A stretch of 22,919 bases of DNA from JABMMZ01 sp964600345 (GCA_964600345.1 CAZRKA010000034.1:1-22919), one strand, 5' to 3'. Numbered from the stretch's first letter, positions 6,360-15,759 are shown. The notes: a model not told the origin generated them from the sequence alone. Translations and numbers: made by a program.

Positions 6360-9188
6360 TCAGTTCTTCAACTCCCGGGCCAGAAACCTGGCAGTATGGC
6401 TCTTTTTAACCTTGATAATGTCTTCAGGACTTCCGTAAGCCAGTATTTCACCTCCTCCGGCTCCTCCCTCTGGGCCAAGATCAATGATATAATCAGCTAC
6501 CTTGATGACGTCCATGTTGTGTTCAATAACCAGAACAGTATTTCCTCTGTCAGTCAATTTGTTGAGTACCTGCAGCAATACGCTGATATCTTCGAAATGC
6601 AGACCGGTGGTAGGTTCGTCCAGTATGTAAAATGTTTTACCGGTATCTTTTTTGGAGAGTTCTTCGGCAAGTTTAACACGTTGCGCCTCTCCGCCACTGA
6701 GCGTCGTAGAAGACTGCCCCAGGGTGATATACCCGAGTCCTACGTCTTTTAAAGCCTGCAAGCGCCTGCTGATAGATGGCATATTATCAAAGAAATCGAC
6801 TGCGTGTTCTATCGGCATATCCAGCACATCATTGATGCTTTTGCCCTTATATCTCACTTCAAGTGTTTCGCGGTTATAACGTCGACCGTTACATGAATCG
6901 CACAACACCTCTACATCCGGAAGGAAGTTCATCTGTATAACCTTGTAGCCACCGCCTTTGCAGGCTTCGCATCTGCCTCCGCTTACATTGAAAGAGAAAC
7001 GGCCCGGTTTATATCCCCGTATTTTAGCTTCGGGCAACATGGCAAACAAATTTCTGATATCGCTGAAAACGCCTGTATAGGTGGCAGGGTTACTGCGCGG
7101 TGTGCGACCTATAGGTGCCTGATCTATGCGTATCACCTTGTCGATATGTTCAAGACCGCTGATGCTTTTGTATGGCAGACACTGGTATTTACTGTTGTAA
7201 ACATGCTTGGCCAGTATCGGGTATAATGTTTCGTTAATCAGAGAAGATTTACCGCTGCCGGATACACCGGTCACACAAACAAATAAGCCCAGTGGAATAT
7301 CCACGCTGATGTCTTTGAGATTATGGCCGCTGCAGCCTTTGAGGCTGATTTTTTCCTTTCCGGCTTTTCTTCTTTTCAACGGGACTTCAATTTTTTTCTT
7401 GCCGTTGATGTATTGTGCCGTGAGCGAGTCAAGCGCAATAAATTCTTCGTAAGTTCCGTGAGCGCATATCCGGCCGCCGTGAATACCGGCTCTGGGTCCT
7501 ATATCAATGATATAATCGCTTTGCTCTATCATGTCCTTGTCGTGTTCTACAACTATGACAGAGTTGCCGAGATCTCTCAGTTCTTTAAGCGAATTAATCA
7601 GTTTCTCATTATCACGCTGATGAAGTCCTATGCTGGGCTCGTCAAGTATATATAGCACATTCACGAGTTGAGACCCTATCTGGGTTGCGAGTCTTATGCG
7701 TTGTGCCTCTCCGCCGCTCAGTGTATTGGAAGGACTGTTAAGCGTCAGATAATCCAGTCCTACATTGCATAAAAAACCGACGCGTGTCTTTATTTCTTTT
7801 ATGATTTCACCTGCAATAAGCGTCTGTCTTTCGGTAAACGTTGCCGGTACTTCTTCAAGCCACTTCTGCAATTCACTGATCGACATCATAGACAGGTCTG
7901 CAATGTTCAGTTTCCCGAACCGGTAGTACAAAGCTTCCTTTTTCAGCCTTTTTCCCTGGCATTCCGGACAGGTTCTGTTATGCATAAATTCTTCGGCCCA
8001 TCTGCTGAGCGAATCGCTTTTGCCTTCGTAATACTGTTCTTCAATTATCGGAATGATGCCTTTGAAAACCGTGTCGGTAGTAATGGTTTTCAATTCGTAA
8101 TTGGTATAGGTAACCGGAAAAGATTCATCACTGCCGTGAAGAATAATTTCGATGATCTCATCCGAAAGTTTTTCAATAGGATCAGCAAGGCTGAATTTGA
8201 ATTTTTTTGCCAGACCTCTCAGCTGCGCAAATGTGAAGTTTTCGCGCAGTTCTCCGATTGGAAGCAGCCCGCCTTTATTGATGCTTTTTTTTCTGTCAGG
8301 GATAATGTTTTCAACTGCTACCTCGCTGACTATGCCAAGTCCGTTGCAGTTGCTGCAGGCGCCATAAGGCGAATTAAATGAAAAAGTGTTTGGCTGTGCT
8401 TCGTCGTAACTCAATCCGGTTTCCGGATCCATCAGAAACATGCTGTAGAAAAACACTTTATCATTACTGTTATCCATAACAGACAGAGTTCCTTTTCCTA
8501 CTTTGAAGGCCGTTCTGATACTGTCGTTGATTCTGTTTTTATTTGCTTCGCTGGGTTCGATACGGTCTATCACAACTTCTATATCGTGAATTTTGTAACG
8601 GTCTACCTGCATGCCGTTTTCAATATCCATTAAAACACCATCGACGCGGACTTTCCTGTAACCTTGTTTTCTGACCTGCTCGAATAATTCTCTGTAGTGA
8701 CCTTTGCGTCCCTTGACCAGAGGTGCAAGGACTGTGATTTTTTTCAGGCTGAACTGCTCCAGTATCAGGTCAAGTATCTGTGCTTCGCTGAACCTGACCA
8801 TTTTCTTATCTGAAAGATAGCTGTAGGCATCGGCGGCTCTCGCAAAAAGCAATCTGAGAAAATCGTATACTTCGGTAATTGTTCCAACCGTTGAACGGGG
8901 ATTTCTGCTGACTGTTTTCTGTTCTATACTTATAACCGGAGAAAGACCGTTGATTTTGTCTACCTGCGGTCTTTTCATGTCACCGATAAACTGACGTGCA
9001 TAGGCGGAAAATGTCTCCAGATACCTGCGCTGACCTTCTGCAAATATCGTATCGAATGCAAGACTTGATTTTCCGCTGCCGCTCAAACCGGTAAATACCA
9101 CAAGTTTATTGCGCGGAAAACTTAGATCGACATGTTTCAGGTTATGCTCGGCAGCCCCGATAATTTCTATATTTTCCGTTTGATCCAT
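6360..9188 (-). CDS. uvrA: UvrA, excinuclease ABC subunit A
   Basis: 942 residues, the normal UvrA length. It is the damage-recognition ATPase of nucleotide excision repair; as a dimer it loads UvrB on lesions. Two ABC modules are complete. The first Walker A is GLSGSGKS (residues 34-41) and the second is GVSGSGKS; the two signature segments are TLSGGEAQRIRLATQIG and TLSGGEAQRVKLAEELS, each followed by a Walker B of the form ILDEP. Zinc-binding cysteine pairs are visible in CSNCNGLG, CPECQGKR, CEACKGGG and CDSCNGRR. The start MDQTENIEIIGAAEHNLK has the usual spacing to the first Walker A. The gene faces away from its right neighbour and converges on the cassette region. Confidence 0.98.
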   Translation of the reverse strand: MDQTENIEIIGAAEHNLKHVDLSFPRNKLVVFTGLSGSGKSSLAFDTIFAEGQRRYLETFSAYARQFIGDMKRPQVDKINGLSPVISIEQKTVSRNPRSTVGTITEVYDFLRLLFARAADAYSYLSDKKMVRFSEAQILDLILEQFSLKKITVLAPLVKGRKGHYRELFEQVRKQGYRKVRVDGVLMDIENGMQVDRYKIHDIEVVIDRIEPSEANKNRINDSIRTAFKVGKGTLSVMDNSNDKVFFYSMFLMDPETGLSYDEAQPNTFSFNSPYGACSNCNGLGIVSEVAVENIIPDRKKSINKGGLLPIGELRENFTFAQLRGLAKKFKFSLADPIEKLSDEIIEIILHGSDESFPVTYTNYELKTITTDTVFKGIIPIIEEQYYEGKSDSLSRWAEEFMHNRTCPECQGKRLKKEALYYRFGKLNIADLSMMSISELQKWLEEVPATFTERQTLIAGEIIKEIKTRVGFLCNVGLDYLTLNSPSNTLSGGEAQRIRLATQIGSQLVNVLYILDEPSIGLHQRDNEKLINSLKELRDLGNSVIVVEHDKDMIEQSDYIIDIGPRAGIHGGRICAHGTYEEFIALDSLTAQYINGKKKIEVPLKRRKAGKEKISLKGCSGHNLKDISVDIPLGLFVCVTGVSGSGKSSLINETLYPILAKHVYNSKYQCLPYKSISGLEHIDKVIRIDQAPIGRTPRSNPATYTGVFSDIRNLFAMLPEAKIRGYKPGRFSFNVSGGRCEACKGGGYKVIQMNFLPDVEVLCDSCNGRRYNRETLEVRYKGKSINDVLDMPIEHAVDFFDNMPSISRRLQALKDVGLGYITLGQSSTTLSGGEAQRVKLAEELSKKDTGKTFYILDEPTTGLHFEDISVLLQVLNKLTDRGNTVLVIEHNMDVIKVADYIIDLGPEGGAGGGEILAYGSPEDIIKVKKSHTARFLARELKN

Positions 9189-9205
9189 TGACTTATTTGA
9201 ACCTG

Positions 9206-9213
9206 CAAAGTTC
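9206..9213 (-). promoter_or_regulatory. Candidate -7 box of uvrA
   Basis: Read on the minus strand the sequence is GAACTTTG, one base off TAnnTTTG, 17 bases before the uvrA ATG. It lies back to back with the + strand box at 9241, giving a compact divergent promoter region. Confidence 0.35.
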
Positions 9214-9240
9214 GGTGAAACTTTACTTAATTAAAAATTC

Positions 9241-9248
9241 TATATTTG
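9241..9248 (+). promoter_or_regulatory. Candidate -7 promoter box
   Basis: TATATTTG fits TAnnTTTG and lies 10 bases before the GTG at 9259. Confidence 0.55.
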
Positions 9249-9258
9249 CATTCCAAAG

Positions 9259-9765
9259 GTGTTGCGCAAGCTTTTCATACTGCTGTTTATCTCTGCCATA
9301 GTTCTGCAATCGGGATTTGTATCAGTATTCACTGTGATCAGAATTAAACACCACAGAGCGGCAGTCAAAGCAAAAATGAAAACTGAGCTCGCAGGCGGAA
9401 GGCACAATAGTAAACTGGTTACATTTACTGAAGATGAACTTCTAAGCGCTTCCTGGGTGCATTCAAAAGAGTTTTTTCTCGGCGACGGAAAATATGACGT
9501 TGTCAGGGTTGAACAAAGCAAAACAGGTAGAATATTTATTTGCATCAATGACAGCAAGGAAATTGAGTTATATAAAAAGCTTGATAAGCAAGGCGAGCAG
9601 AAAAATATACTTGAAGATGTCATCAGGAAATTTGCTTTTTCCGGATATTCTGAATCGTTTTGTTTTTTATCCGCTTGTACTGAAATTTTCTGTTTTGATT
9701 TATACCTGGAAAAGAAGACTGAAGATTTTGCATCATCAATGTTCAGGCCTCCCTGCCTTTCATAA
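9259..9765 (+). CDS. Small membrane-anchored protein upstream of a TonB receptor
   Basis: 168 residues from a GTG start; the TTG next to it is an alternative. An N-terminal hydrophobic segment (KLFILLFISAIVLQSGFVSVFTVI) is a membrane anchor or uncleaved signal. The body has SWVHSKEFFLGDGKYDVVRVEQSKTGRIFICINDSKEIELYKKLDK, which looks like a small strand-rich extracytoplasmic fold. The last 50 residues are Phe/Cys-rich (ESFCFLSACTEIFCF). I recall similar small proteins next to TonB-dependent receptors in Bacteroidota but know no function. The receptor starts 100 bases downstream on the same strand, so co-transcription is possible. Another + frame (9494-9784) overlaps the 3' half; a frameshift between them cannot be excluded. 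Confidence 0.7.
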   Translation: MLRKLFILLFISAIVLQSGFVSVFTVIRIKHHRAAVKAKMKTELAGGRHNSKLVTFTEDELLSASWVHSKEFFLGDGKYDVVRVEQSKTGRIFICINDSKEIELYKKLDKQGEQKNILEDVIRKFAFSGYSESFCFLSACTEIFCFDLYLEKKTEDFASSMFRPPCLS

Positions 9766-9864
9766 ATTTTATTTCCAGAATTGACCTGAATTAAGATTTG
9801 GTCGAACCGGCAATTTATTGCACGGCCGGGAAAACGTGCTATTTATCAATTTTAACTTATATTA

Positions 9865-12273
9865 ATGAAAAAGATCATATTTATAATATGCCTGAATACG
9901 GGCCTTGGTTTATGTGCCCAAACCGTAACGGTTAAAGATAAAACCAGTCTTCAGCCTATCGAAGACGTGAAAGTAAATGACAAGCAGACAAACGAGAGAG
10001 GACAGATAGAACTCAGTACTGTAGCTGTGGATAAACTGAATATGCTTTACAGGTTTTCAAAACCCGGATATTTCAGTGATTCGCTGAGCGCAGAAAAACT
10101 CAAAGAGCAGAATTACATTGTATATCTTTCGGAGCGGGCGCACGACTGGAGTGGTATTGTGGTATCGGCATCGCGTTTTGAAGAAAAGTCTACCGATGTG
10201 GCCCAGCAGAATTTAGTTATAAGCAGGCGCGAAATGCAGTTTATGAATCAGCCGACTACGGCCGAGCTGATACAGCAAAGCGGCAGGGCATTCGTTCAAA
10301 AAAGTCAGATGGGTGGCGGAAGTATCACCATGAGGGGATTTGAGGCAAACAAGGTGCTGCTGGTGATAGATGGCGTAAGAATGAACAATGCGGTATACCG
10401 CGGAGGCCACCTCCAGAATGTCTTATCTGTCGACAACAACATGCTTGACAGAACAGAATTATTATTTGGTCCGGGATCAGTCATATATGGTAGTGATGCA
10501 CTTGGAGGCGTAATCCACTTCTATACACGCAACCCTGTTTTATCACGCAGTGATAAGGTTTTGTTCAAGGCAATGGCATTCACAAGATACGGTACTGCCA
10601 TGAGCGAAAAGACAGGTCATTTCGATTTCAATATCGGATTTAGAAAATTTGCATTCCTCAGTTCAGCTACCATTTCTGATTTCGGAGATGCGCGAATCGG
10701 CAAAAAACCTGTAAAAGGATATGAATCCTGGGGAAGAAGACCGTTTTATACAGCCAGATTCGGCAATAAAGACAGCATGGTGCTCAACAGCGATTCGTTT
10801 AATCAGATTCCAACAGCCTACAGACAATGGGATCTGATGCAGAAAATTCTTTACAGGCAAAATATATACCTTACCCATCTTTTAAATCTTCAGCATTCCA
10901 ACACCACTGATTTTCCGAGATACGACAGACTTACAGAACTCGGCCCGAACGGAAAACCGACACAAGCACAATGGTACTACGGACCTCAAACCAGAACACT
11001 TGCTTCCTATAAATTGTCTTACGATAAAAAGAATTTAGTATCTGATAATGCCATACTGATTCTCGCTTATCAGAACCTCAAGGAAAGCAGACACAACAGA
11101 GGTTTCGGTTCGTCCACTCTGACACACAGAAATGAAGAAATCAGAGTCTTATCTTTAAATCTGGATATGCAAAAAGAAATCAGCAGTAAAACTGAGTTGA
11201 GATATGGAGCTGAATTAACTCATAACAAAGTGAAGTCAGTCGCCGAAAGAGAAAATATCGTCAGCGGACTAAAATCGGCTCAGAGTACCAGGTACCCTGA
11301 CGGAGGTTCAGTTATGAGTTCGGCTGCAATCTATATGACTCAGAATACTTATTTCTCTGAACAGCTTATTCTGAATGCAGGCATCAGATTTACATCTGTA
11401 CATCTTAAATCGGTATTCAATGATAAAACATTCTTTCCGTTTTTGCCAAACAGCATAGAACAGAACAATCAGAATACCAGTGGTAATATCGGACTTGTTT
11501 ATCTGGGTAAGAAAGACCTGAAAATTTCGGCTACAATTGCCAGCGGATTCAGAGCGGCTAATGTGGATGATATGGCTAAAGTTTTTGAAAGCGCCGGTGG
11601 CAGAATTATCATTCCAAATTCGTCTGTCAGACCCGAACAAACTACCAATCTGGATATTAACCTGAACAAGACGTTTATGAAAAAACTCAATCTTGAGATC
11701 AATGCATATTACACCAGGTTCAGCAATGCACTGACAGTCGGAAGGGCGCAGCTAAACGGACAGGATACCATTAATTTTCAGGGTGTAAACAGTACGATTT
11801 ACACTACCCAGAATGCACAGGAAGCTTTCCTTTACGGAGCTTTTGCCGGTTTCAGCTACGATGTGAACAAGGCTTTCAGTATCAGCGGAAGTATAAGTTA
11901 TACCTACGGCCGTATAAAAACAGATACAGGCAATTATCCCCTTGATCATATTTCTCCTGTTTTTGGTCGTTTCGGGTTTATTTACAAACACAAAAAATAC
12001 AAAGCTGAATTTTTCACCTTGTTCAATGGGGCTAAAAAATCCAATGATTATAACCTGATGGGTGAAGACAATCAGATTTATTCGGCCGATCCGCTTAACG
12101 GATTCACGCCTGCCTGGTATACCCTGAATCTGAGAGCCCACTATCAGGTAAATAATTTTCTTCAGTTGCAGATGGCTCTGGAGAATATTCTCGATCAGCA
12201 CTACCGGAGTTTTTCGTCAGGGTACAGCGCCCCCGGCCGAAACCTGATGCTTACGCTGAGAGGTAACTTTTAA
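9865..12273 (+). CDS. TonB-dependent outer-membrane receptor, haem/haemoglobin-type
   Basis: 802 residues. Signal peptide MKKIIFIICLNTGLGLCAQ; then a carboxypeptidase-regulatory-like domain (about 20-95); a segment GIVVSASRFEEK that may contain the TonB box; a plug domain (about 110-220) with GGGSITMRGFEANKVLLVID, RTELLFGPGSVIYGSDALGG and VIHFYTR; and a 22-strand type barrel to the C-terminal Phe, ending LENILDQHYRSFSSGYSAPGRNL. The barrel contains SGFRAANVDDMAKVFES and IIPNSSVRPEQTTNLD, which correspond to the FRAP and NPxL regions of haem and haemoglobin receptors such as HmuR, although the FRAP Pro is Ala here. The substrate is therefore inferred, and iron-chelate or vitamin uptake remains possible. 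A strong terminator follows. Confidence 0.92.
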   Translation: MKKIIFIICLNTGLGLCAQTVTVKDKTSLQPIEDVKVNDKQTNERGQIELSTVAVDKLNMLYRFSKPGYFSDSLSAEKLKEQNYIVYLSERAHDWSGIVVSASRFEEKSTDVAQQNLVISRREMQFMNQPTTAELIQQSGRAFVQKSQMGGGSITMRGFEANKVLLVIDGVRMNNAVYRGGHLQNVLSVDNNMLDRTELLFGPGSVIYGSDALGGVIHFYTRNPVLSRSDKVLFKAMAFTRYGTAMSEKTGHFDFNIGFRKFAFLSSATISDFGDARIGKKPVKGYESWGRRPFYTARFGNKDSMVLNSDSFNQIPTAYRQWDLMQKILYRQNIYLTHLLNLQHSNTTDFPRYDRLTELGPNGKPTQAQWYYGPQTRTLASYKLSYDKKNLVSDNAILILAYQNLKESRHNRGFGSSTLTHRNEEIRVLSLNLDMQKEISSKTELRYGAELTHNKVKSVAERENIVSGLKSAQSTRYPDGGSVMSSAAIYMTQNTYFSEQLILNAGIRFTSVHLKSVFNDKTFFPFLPNSIEQNNQNTSGNIGLVYLGKKDLKISATIASGFRAANVDDMAKVFESAGGRIIIPNSSVRPEQTTNLDINLNKTFMKKLNLEINAYYTRFSNALTVGRAQLNGQDTINFQGVNSTIYTTQNAQEAFLYGAFAGFSYDVNKAFSISGSISYTYGRIKTDTGNYPLDHISPVFGRFGFIYKHKKYKAEFFTLFNGAKKSNDYNLMGEDNQIYSADPLNGFTPAWYTLNLRAHYQVNNFLQLQMALENILDQHYRSFSSGYSAPGRNLMLTLRGNF

Positions 12274-12317
12274 GAAAACTTAAAAGGATTTTTTCTTTTC
12301 AATTTTAATATCTGAAG

Positions 12318-12351
12318 GAACTTTGTGAATAATAAATCACAAAGTTCTTTT
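12318..12351 (+). terminator. Intrinsic terminator after the TonB receptor
   Basis: GAACTTTGTGA (12318-12328) and TCACAAAGTTC (12337-12347) form a perfect 11-bp stem with an 8-base loop, followed by TTTT. It separates the receptor from the helicase gene. Confidence 0.85.
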
Positions 12352-12358
12352 AGTTTTG
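12351..12358 (+). promoter_or_regulatory. Candidate -7 box of the helicase gene
   Basis: TAGTTTTG fits TAnnTTTG. It starts in the T-run of the preceding terminator and leaves a leader of about 65 bases before ATG 12431. No -33 box is evident. Confidence 0.4.
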
Positions 12359-12375
12359 CGCTTTCCTTTTTTTGA

Positions 12376-12400
12376 GGAATCTGATTATAGTAATCAGAAT
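12376..12400. promoter_or_regulatory. Inverted repeat in the helicase leader
   Basis: The centre is TCTGATTA-TAG-TAATCAGA (8-bp arms, 3-base loop); allowing one A-A mismatch the arms extend to 11 bp. There is no T-run after it, so it is not a terminator. It could be an operator or an mRNA hairpin. Confidence 0.5.
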
Positions 12401-12430
12401 CGGCTAAAAGGATATAATTTTCAGAGCAGA

Positions 12431-14868
12431 ATGAATCATCCACCATACCTTGATAAACTAAATGAAACTCAGCGCGAGGCGGCAATGTGTATCAAAGGTC
12501 CGGTTATGATTATAGCAGGCGCAGGAAGTGGTAAGACCAGGGTTCTGACATACAGAATTGCCCATATCATTAAGGAAGGAAACGATGCGTTTAACATACT
12601 CGCTCTGACTTTTACAAACAAGGCGGCGAGAGAAATGAAAAACAGAATTGAAACTGTTGTTGGTGCCGAAGCCAGAAATATCTGGATGGGAACATTTCAC
12701 TCGGTATTCGCCAAAATCCTGAGAATTGAAGCCGAAAAAATTGGTTATCCGAGGGATTTTACAATTTACGATACGGATGATGCAAAAAGTCTTATCAAGA
12801 CAATCGTTAAAGAACTGGGACTGGATGAAAAACTCTATAAACCCGGTTTTATTTACAACCGTATCAGCAACTGTAAAAACAGCCTCATAACATCAAAGGA
12901 ATATATTAAAATTCCTGAATTACTCGAAGCAGATGCTTCTACGGGCAGACCAATGATGTCCAAAATTTTTGCTGCCTACCAGTCGCGTTGTTACAAGGCA
13001 GGTGCAATGGATTTTGATGACCTGCTCGTCAATACCTATGCCTTACTCAAGGGGCATCCGGATGTACTCAACAAATATCAGCACAAGTTTAAGTTTATCA
13101 TGGTAGACGAGTACCAGGATACCAATCTGTGTCAGTATATGATTGTCAAAAGCCTTGCAGCCATGTACGAAAACATCTGTGTGGTGGGTGAGACCCGCGA
13201 AGCCAGGTCCTGCGCGGACATCGCGCCCACCAAAGCGGCTGCAAGCAGAAGCATGTCTATCAGGTTGCCAAATCGAACCCACGTCTGCCAAACTCAATGA
13301 GTCNNNNNNNNNNTATGATTGTCAAAAGCCTTGCAGCCATGTACGAAAACATCTGTGTGGTGGGTGATGATTCGCAGAGTATTTACAGCTTCAGGGGCGC
13401 CAATATCCAGAATATACTGAACTTCGAAAAGGATTACCCCGATTTGAATGTTTTCAAACTGGAACACAATTACAGAAGCACCTCCAATATTGTTAATGCA
13501 AGCAGCAGCATCATCGCAAACAATAAGGAAAAACTGGATAAGAAAATTTATACTGATAATCCCGAAGGCGAAAAGATAGCAGTATTTCGCTCAAGCAGTG
13601 ATAACGAAGAAGGCAGGGCCGTTGCACAGAGCATATTCGAAGAAAAGAACCGCAAGCAATTGCACAATTCTGTGTTTGCAATTCTATACCGCACCAATGC
13701 GCAGAGCAGGGCATTTGAAGAATCACTCCGCAAACTCAATATCCCCTACAGAATTTACGGCGGCATGAGCTTTTATCAACGAAAGGAAATAAAAGATATG
13801 CTGGCTTATTTGCGCCTGGTTGTAAATCCGAACGATGAGGAAGCCCTTAAGCGCATCATCAATTATCCGGCCAGGAAAATTGGCAACACCACAATTGATA
13901 AACTGCTGGTTCTTTCTGCAGAGAACGACGTCAGTATCTGGGAGATTATCAGGCATGCACACGATTTCCAGGTACTTGGTGCAGCCGTTGCCCATCTCAG
14001 GGATTTCTATATGATGATCAGCAGTTTTCAGACCATGCTGAAAACAAAAAATGCATACGAAATTGCCGAATATGTAGCTAAACAATCAACCCTGCTTAAA
14101 ACACTTTATGAAGACAAAACTGTTGAAGGTGTTTCCAGGCATGAAAATCTCGTGGAGTTGCTCAATGCCATTAAGGAATTTACAGAAGACGATGAAAGTG
14201 AAAAGGAAAAGGATCTCTCTGCGTTCCTTCAGGACATTGCCTTGTATACAGATGCCGATAAAGACGACGATGATACTGACAAGGTAACACTGATGACCAT
14301 ACACAGCAGCAAGGGGCTTGAATTCAGACATGTCTATGTGGTCGGCCTTGAAGAGAATCTTTTCCCGAGTCAGCTCAGTCTCAACAGCCGACAGGAGCTT
14401 GAAGAGGAAAGACGATTGTTCTATGTAGCAACAACGCGTGCAGAAGAGAAACTCACGCTTTCTTACGCAACTTCGCGATTCAAATACGGCAATCTTATTC
14501 CTTGTGAACCCAGCCGTTTTATCGAAGAAATTGATGCAAAATATCTCGATTTATCTGCAGTTGCAGGCATACGCGAACCTCTGTTTAAAAGCAAACAAAG
14601 CGATAAGGTATACGGAAAGGGATACGGATTGTATGTCGGGAAACAAACAGCCAGGCCTTTGCCCGAAGTTAAAAGTTCGGCCAATTTTGTCCCCAGCGAA
14701 TCGGCCCTCATAAAAGAAGGCCAGTTGATTGAACATCAGCGTTTCGGTATGGGTAAGGTAATAAGTCTTGAAGACAATGGCGATAACCGTAAAGCACTTA
14801 TTGAATTTGACGAAGTTGGCAGAAAAACCCTTGTTTTGAAATTCGCCAAATTGATGATACATGATTAA
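12431..14868 (+). CDS. pcrA: PcrA/UvrD-type SF1 DNA helicase, interrupted by an assembly fault
   Basis: With the fault at 13192-13367 removed, the gene is one frame of 754 codons including the stop. The helicase moves 3' to 5' on single-stranded DNA and works in excision repair and in clearing stalled complexes. Motifs in order: ETQREA (Q motif), AGAGSGKTR (Walker A, about residues 29-37), LTFTNKAAREM (Ia), VDEYQDT (II, 225-231), VVGDDSQSIYSFRGA (III), LEHNYRST (IV), TIHSSKGLEF (V), RRLFYVATTRAEEKL (VI). It ends with the small Tudor-like tail IEHQRFGMGKVISLEDNG typical of PcrA. The start ATG 12431 gives MNHPPYLDKLNETQ, the usual opening; the frame is open to a TTG at 12356, but that overlaps the promoter. 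As printed, motif III is cut off after CVVG and the frame enters unrelated sequence. The gene in the organism is almost certainly intact. The symbol could equally be uvrD. Confidence 0.93.
13138..13367. other. Scaffolding artefact: duplicated contig end, foreign insert and N gap
   Basis: The 54 bases at 13138-13191 recur without change at 13314-13367. Between them are 112 bases (13192-13303) that do not fit the helicase and have about 59% G+C, well above the flanks, and then 10 Ns (13304-13313). The offset between copies is 176 bases, so collapsing one copy restores the helicase frame exactly and completes VVGDDSQS. This is the pattern of two contigs that overlap but were joined with a gap after the left one had been extended into wrong sequence. 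Confidence 0.93.
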
Positions 14869-14875
14869 AAAACAA

Positions 14876-14883
14876 TACTTTTG
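14876..14883 (+). promoter_or_regulatory. -7 promoter box, nearly leaderless gene
   Basis: TACTTTTG fits TAnnTTTG. The next ATG (14888) is only 4 bases further, so the transcript would have almost no leader. The box lies just after the helicase stop. Confidence 0.55.
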
Positions 14884-14887
14884 CAAC

Positions 14888-15697
14888 ATGAAAAAATACA
14901 GTATAATTTTTCTGTTTTTGCTGATGGGAGGACTTAGTGCCCAGCAACAACCGGTTTTAAAAAATAAGCGGGGAATATTGATTCTGCCACAGAAAGGTGA
15001 TTTTTGTCTCGGAATAAGTGCCAATCCTTTTTTTACTTATTTCGGAAACATGTTCAACAACAGCACAAGCAGTAATTCACCTGCATTCACATTTGCTTCA
15101 CCTAATCAGATGATTTTTTTCAAATACATGAAGGCCAATGATCTGGCGTGGAGGGCAAATTTCAGAATAGGGATCAACAGCAATACACTCAGCTTTAATG
15201 TGCTTGATATAAGTCCCGGAGCGGCAGCCAACGCAGTGGTCAGCGATGTGCAGAAACAAAGAAGCAGCAATATCGGTATAAGCGCCGGTATTGAAAAACG
15301 CAAAGGCAATACCAGGTTACAAGGGTTTTATGGGGCTGAAGGATTTATAAATTTCAGTTCAGGTAAGACATTGTTCGAATATGGCAATAAATTGGAAAAT
15401 CTGGACACAGGCAGTATCAGGGTTAAAAAAATAAGTCTATCTAGCACATTTTCAATAGGTTTTAGGGGATTTGCCGGTGTGGAATACTTTATAGCCCCGA
15501 ATTTTTCAATCGGCGGGGAACTCGGATACGGACCATCCTTTAATTTCAGATCCGCTTCTGAGCAAAGCAGCGAACAATATGATTTTACTAATGCCGCCGC
15601 AGTTGAAGAAACCAAGCAGGTTTCCCCGAAATCCAGCGGATTTTCGCTCGATACAGATAATTACAACGGTATCATCAAGTTACTCTTCTATTTCTAA
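14888..15697 (+). CDS. Outer-membrane beta-barrel-like protein, unknown function
   Basis: 269 residues from ATG 14888. The frame extends to an ATG at 14861, but that start overlaps the helicase stop and precedes the promoter box, and the signal peptide MKKYSIIFLFLLMGGLSAQ begins at 14888. The mature part alternates hydrophobic strands and polar, often Ser/Asn-rich turns: GDFCLGISANPFFTYFGNMF, KYMKANDLAWRANFRIGI, GIEKRKGNTRLQGFYGAEG, GFRGFAGVEYFIAPNFSIGGELGYG, and a final strand IIKLLFYF ending in Phe. This is the layout of small Bacteroidota outer-membrane barrels. No enzymatic motif is seen, and a structural or adhesion-related role is guesswork. Confidence 0.85.
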   Translation: MKKYSIIFLFLLMGGLSAQQQPVLKNKRGILILPQKGDFCLGISANPFFTYFGNMFNNSTSSNSPAFTFASPNQMIFFKYMKANDLAWRANFRIGINSNTLSFNVLDISPGAAANAVVSDVQKQRSSNIGISAGIEKRKGNTRLQGFYGAEGFINFSSGKTLFEYGNKLENLDTGSIRVKKISLSSTFSIGFRGFAGVEYFIAPNFSIGGELGYGPSFNFRSASEQSSEQYDFTNAAAVEETKQVSPKSSGFSLDTDNYNGIIKLLFYF

Positions 15698-15711
15698 ATC
15701 AAAATATTAAC

Positions 15712-15742
15712 TTGATTCAGGTCTGAAAAATCAGTATCTTTG
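15712..15742 (+). promoter_or_regulatory. Complete Bacteroidota-type promoter
   Basis: A TTG (15712-15714) is followed after 20 bases by TATCTTTG (15735-15742), close to the -33/-7 arrangement of the primary sigma factor of this phylum. The lipoprotein ATG is 17 bases downstream. Confidence 0.65.
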
Positions 15743-15759
15743 CCCAAAATTTAATAATA

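Noticed and set aside
6396..8381. Several + frames opposite uvrA
   Set aside because: They are antisense shadows of the well-supported uvrA coding strand.
9494..9784. Second gene overlapping the small protein at 9259
   Set aside because: It overlaps most of the 3' half of a frame that has a promoter box and membrane anchor. It could only matter if there is a frameshift, for which there is no direct evidence.
12356..13300. Separate truncated helicase gene of 314 codons
   Set aside because: Its last part is the foreign insert at the contig end; the helicase continues after the duplicate, so this is one gene.
13138..13367. Genuine direct repeat flanking a small insertion element
   Set aside because: The second copy starts directly at the N gap and the insert disrupts an essential motif. 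Overlapping contig ends explain all of it.
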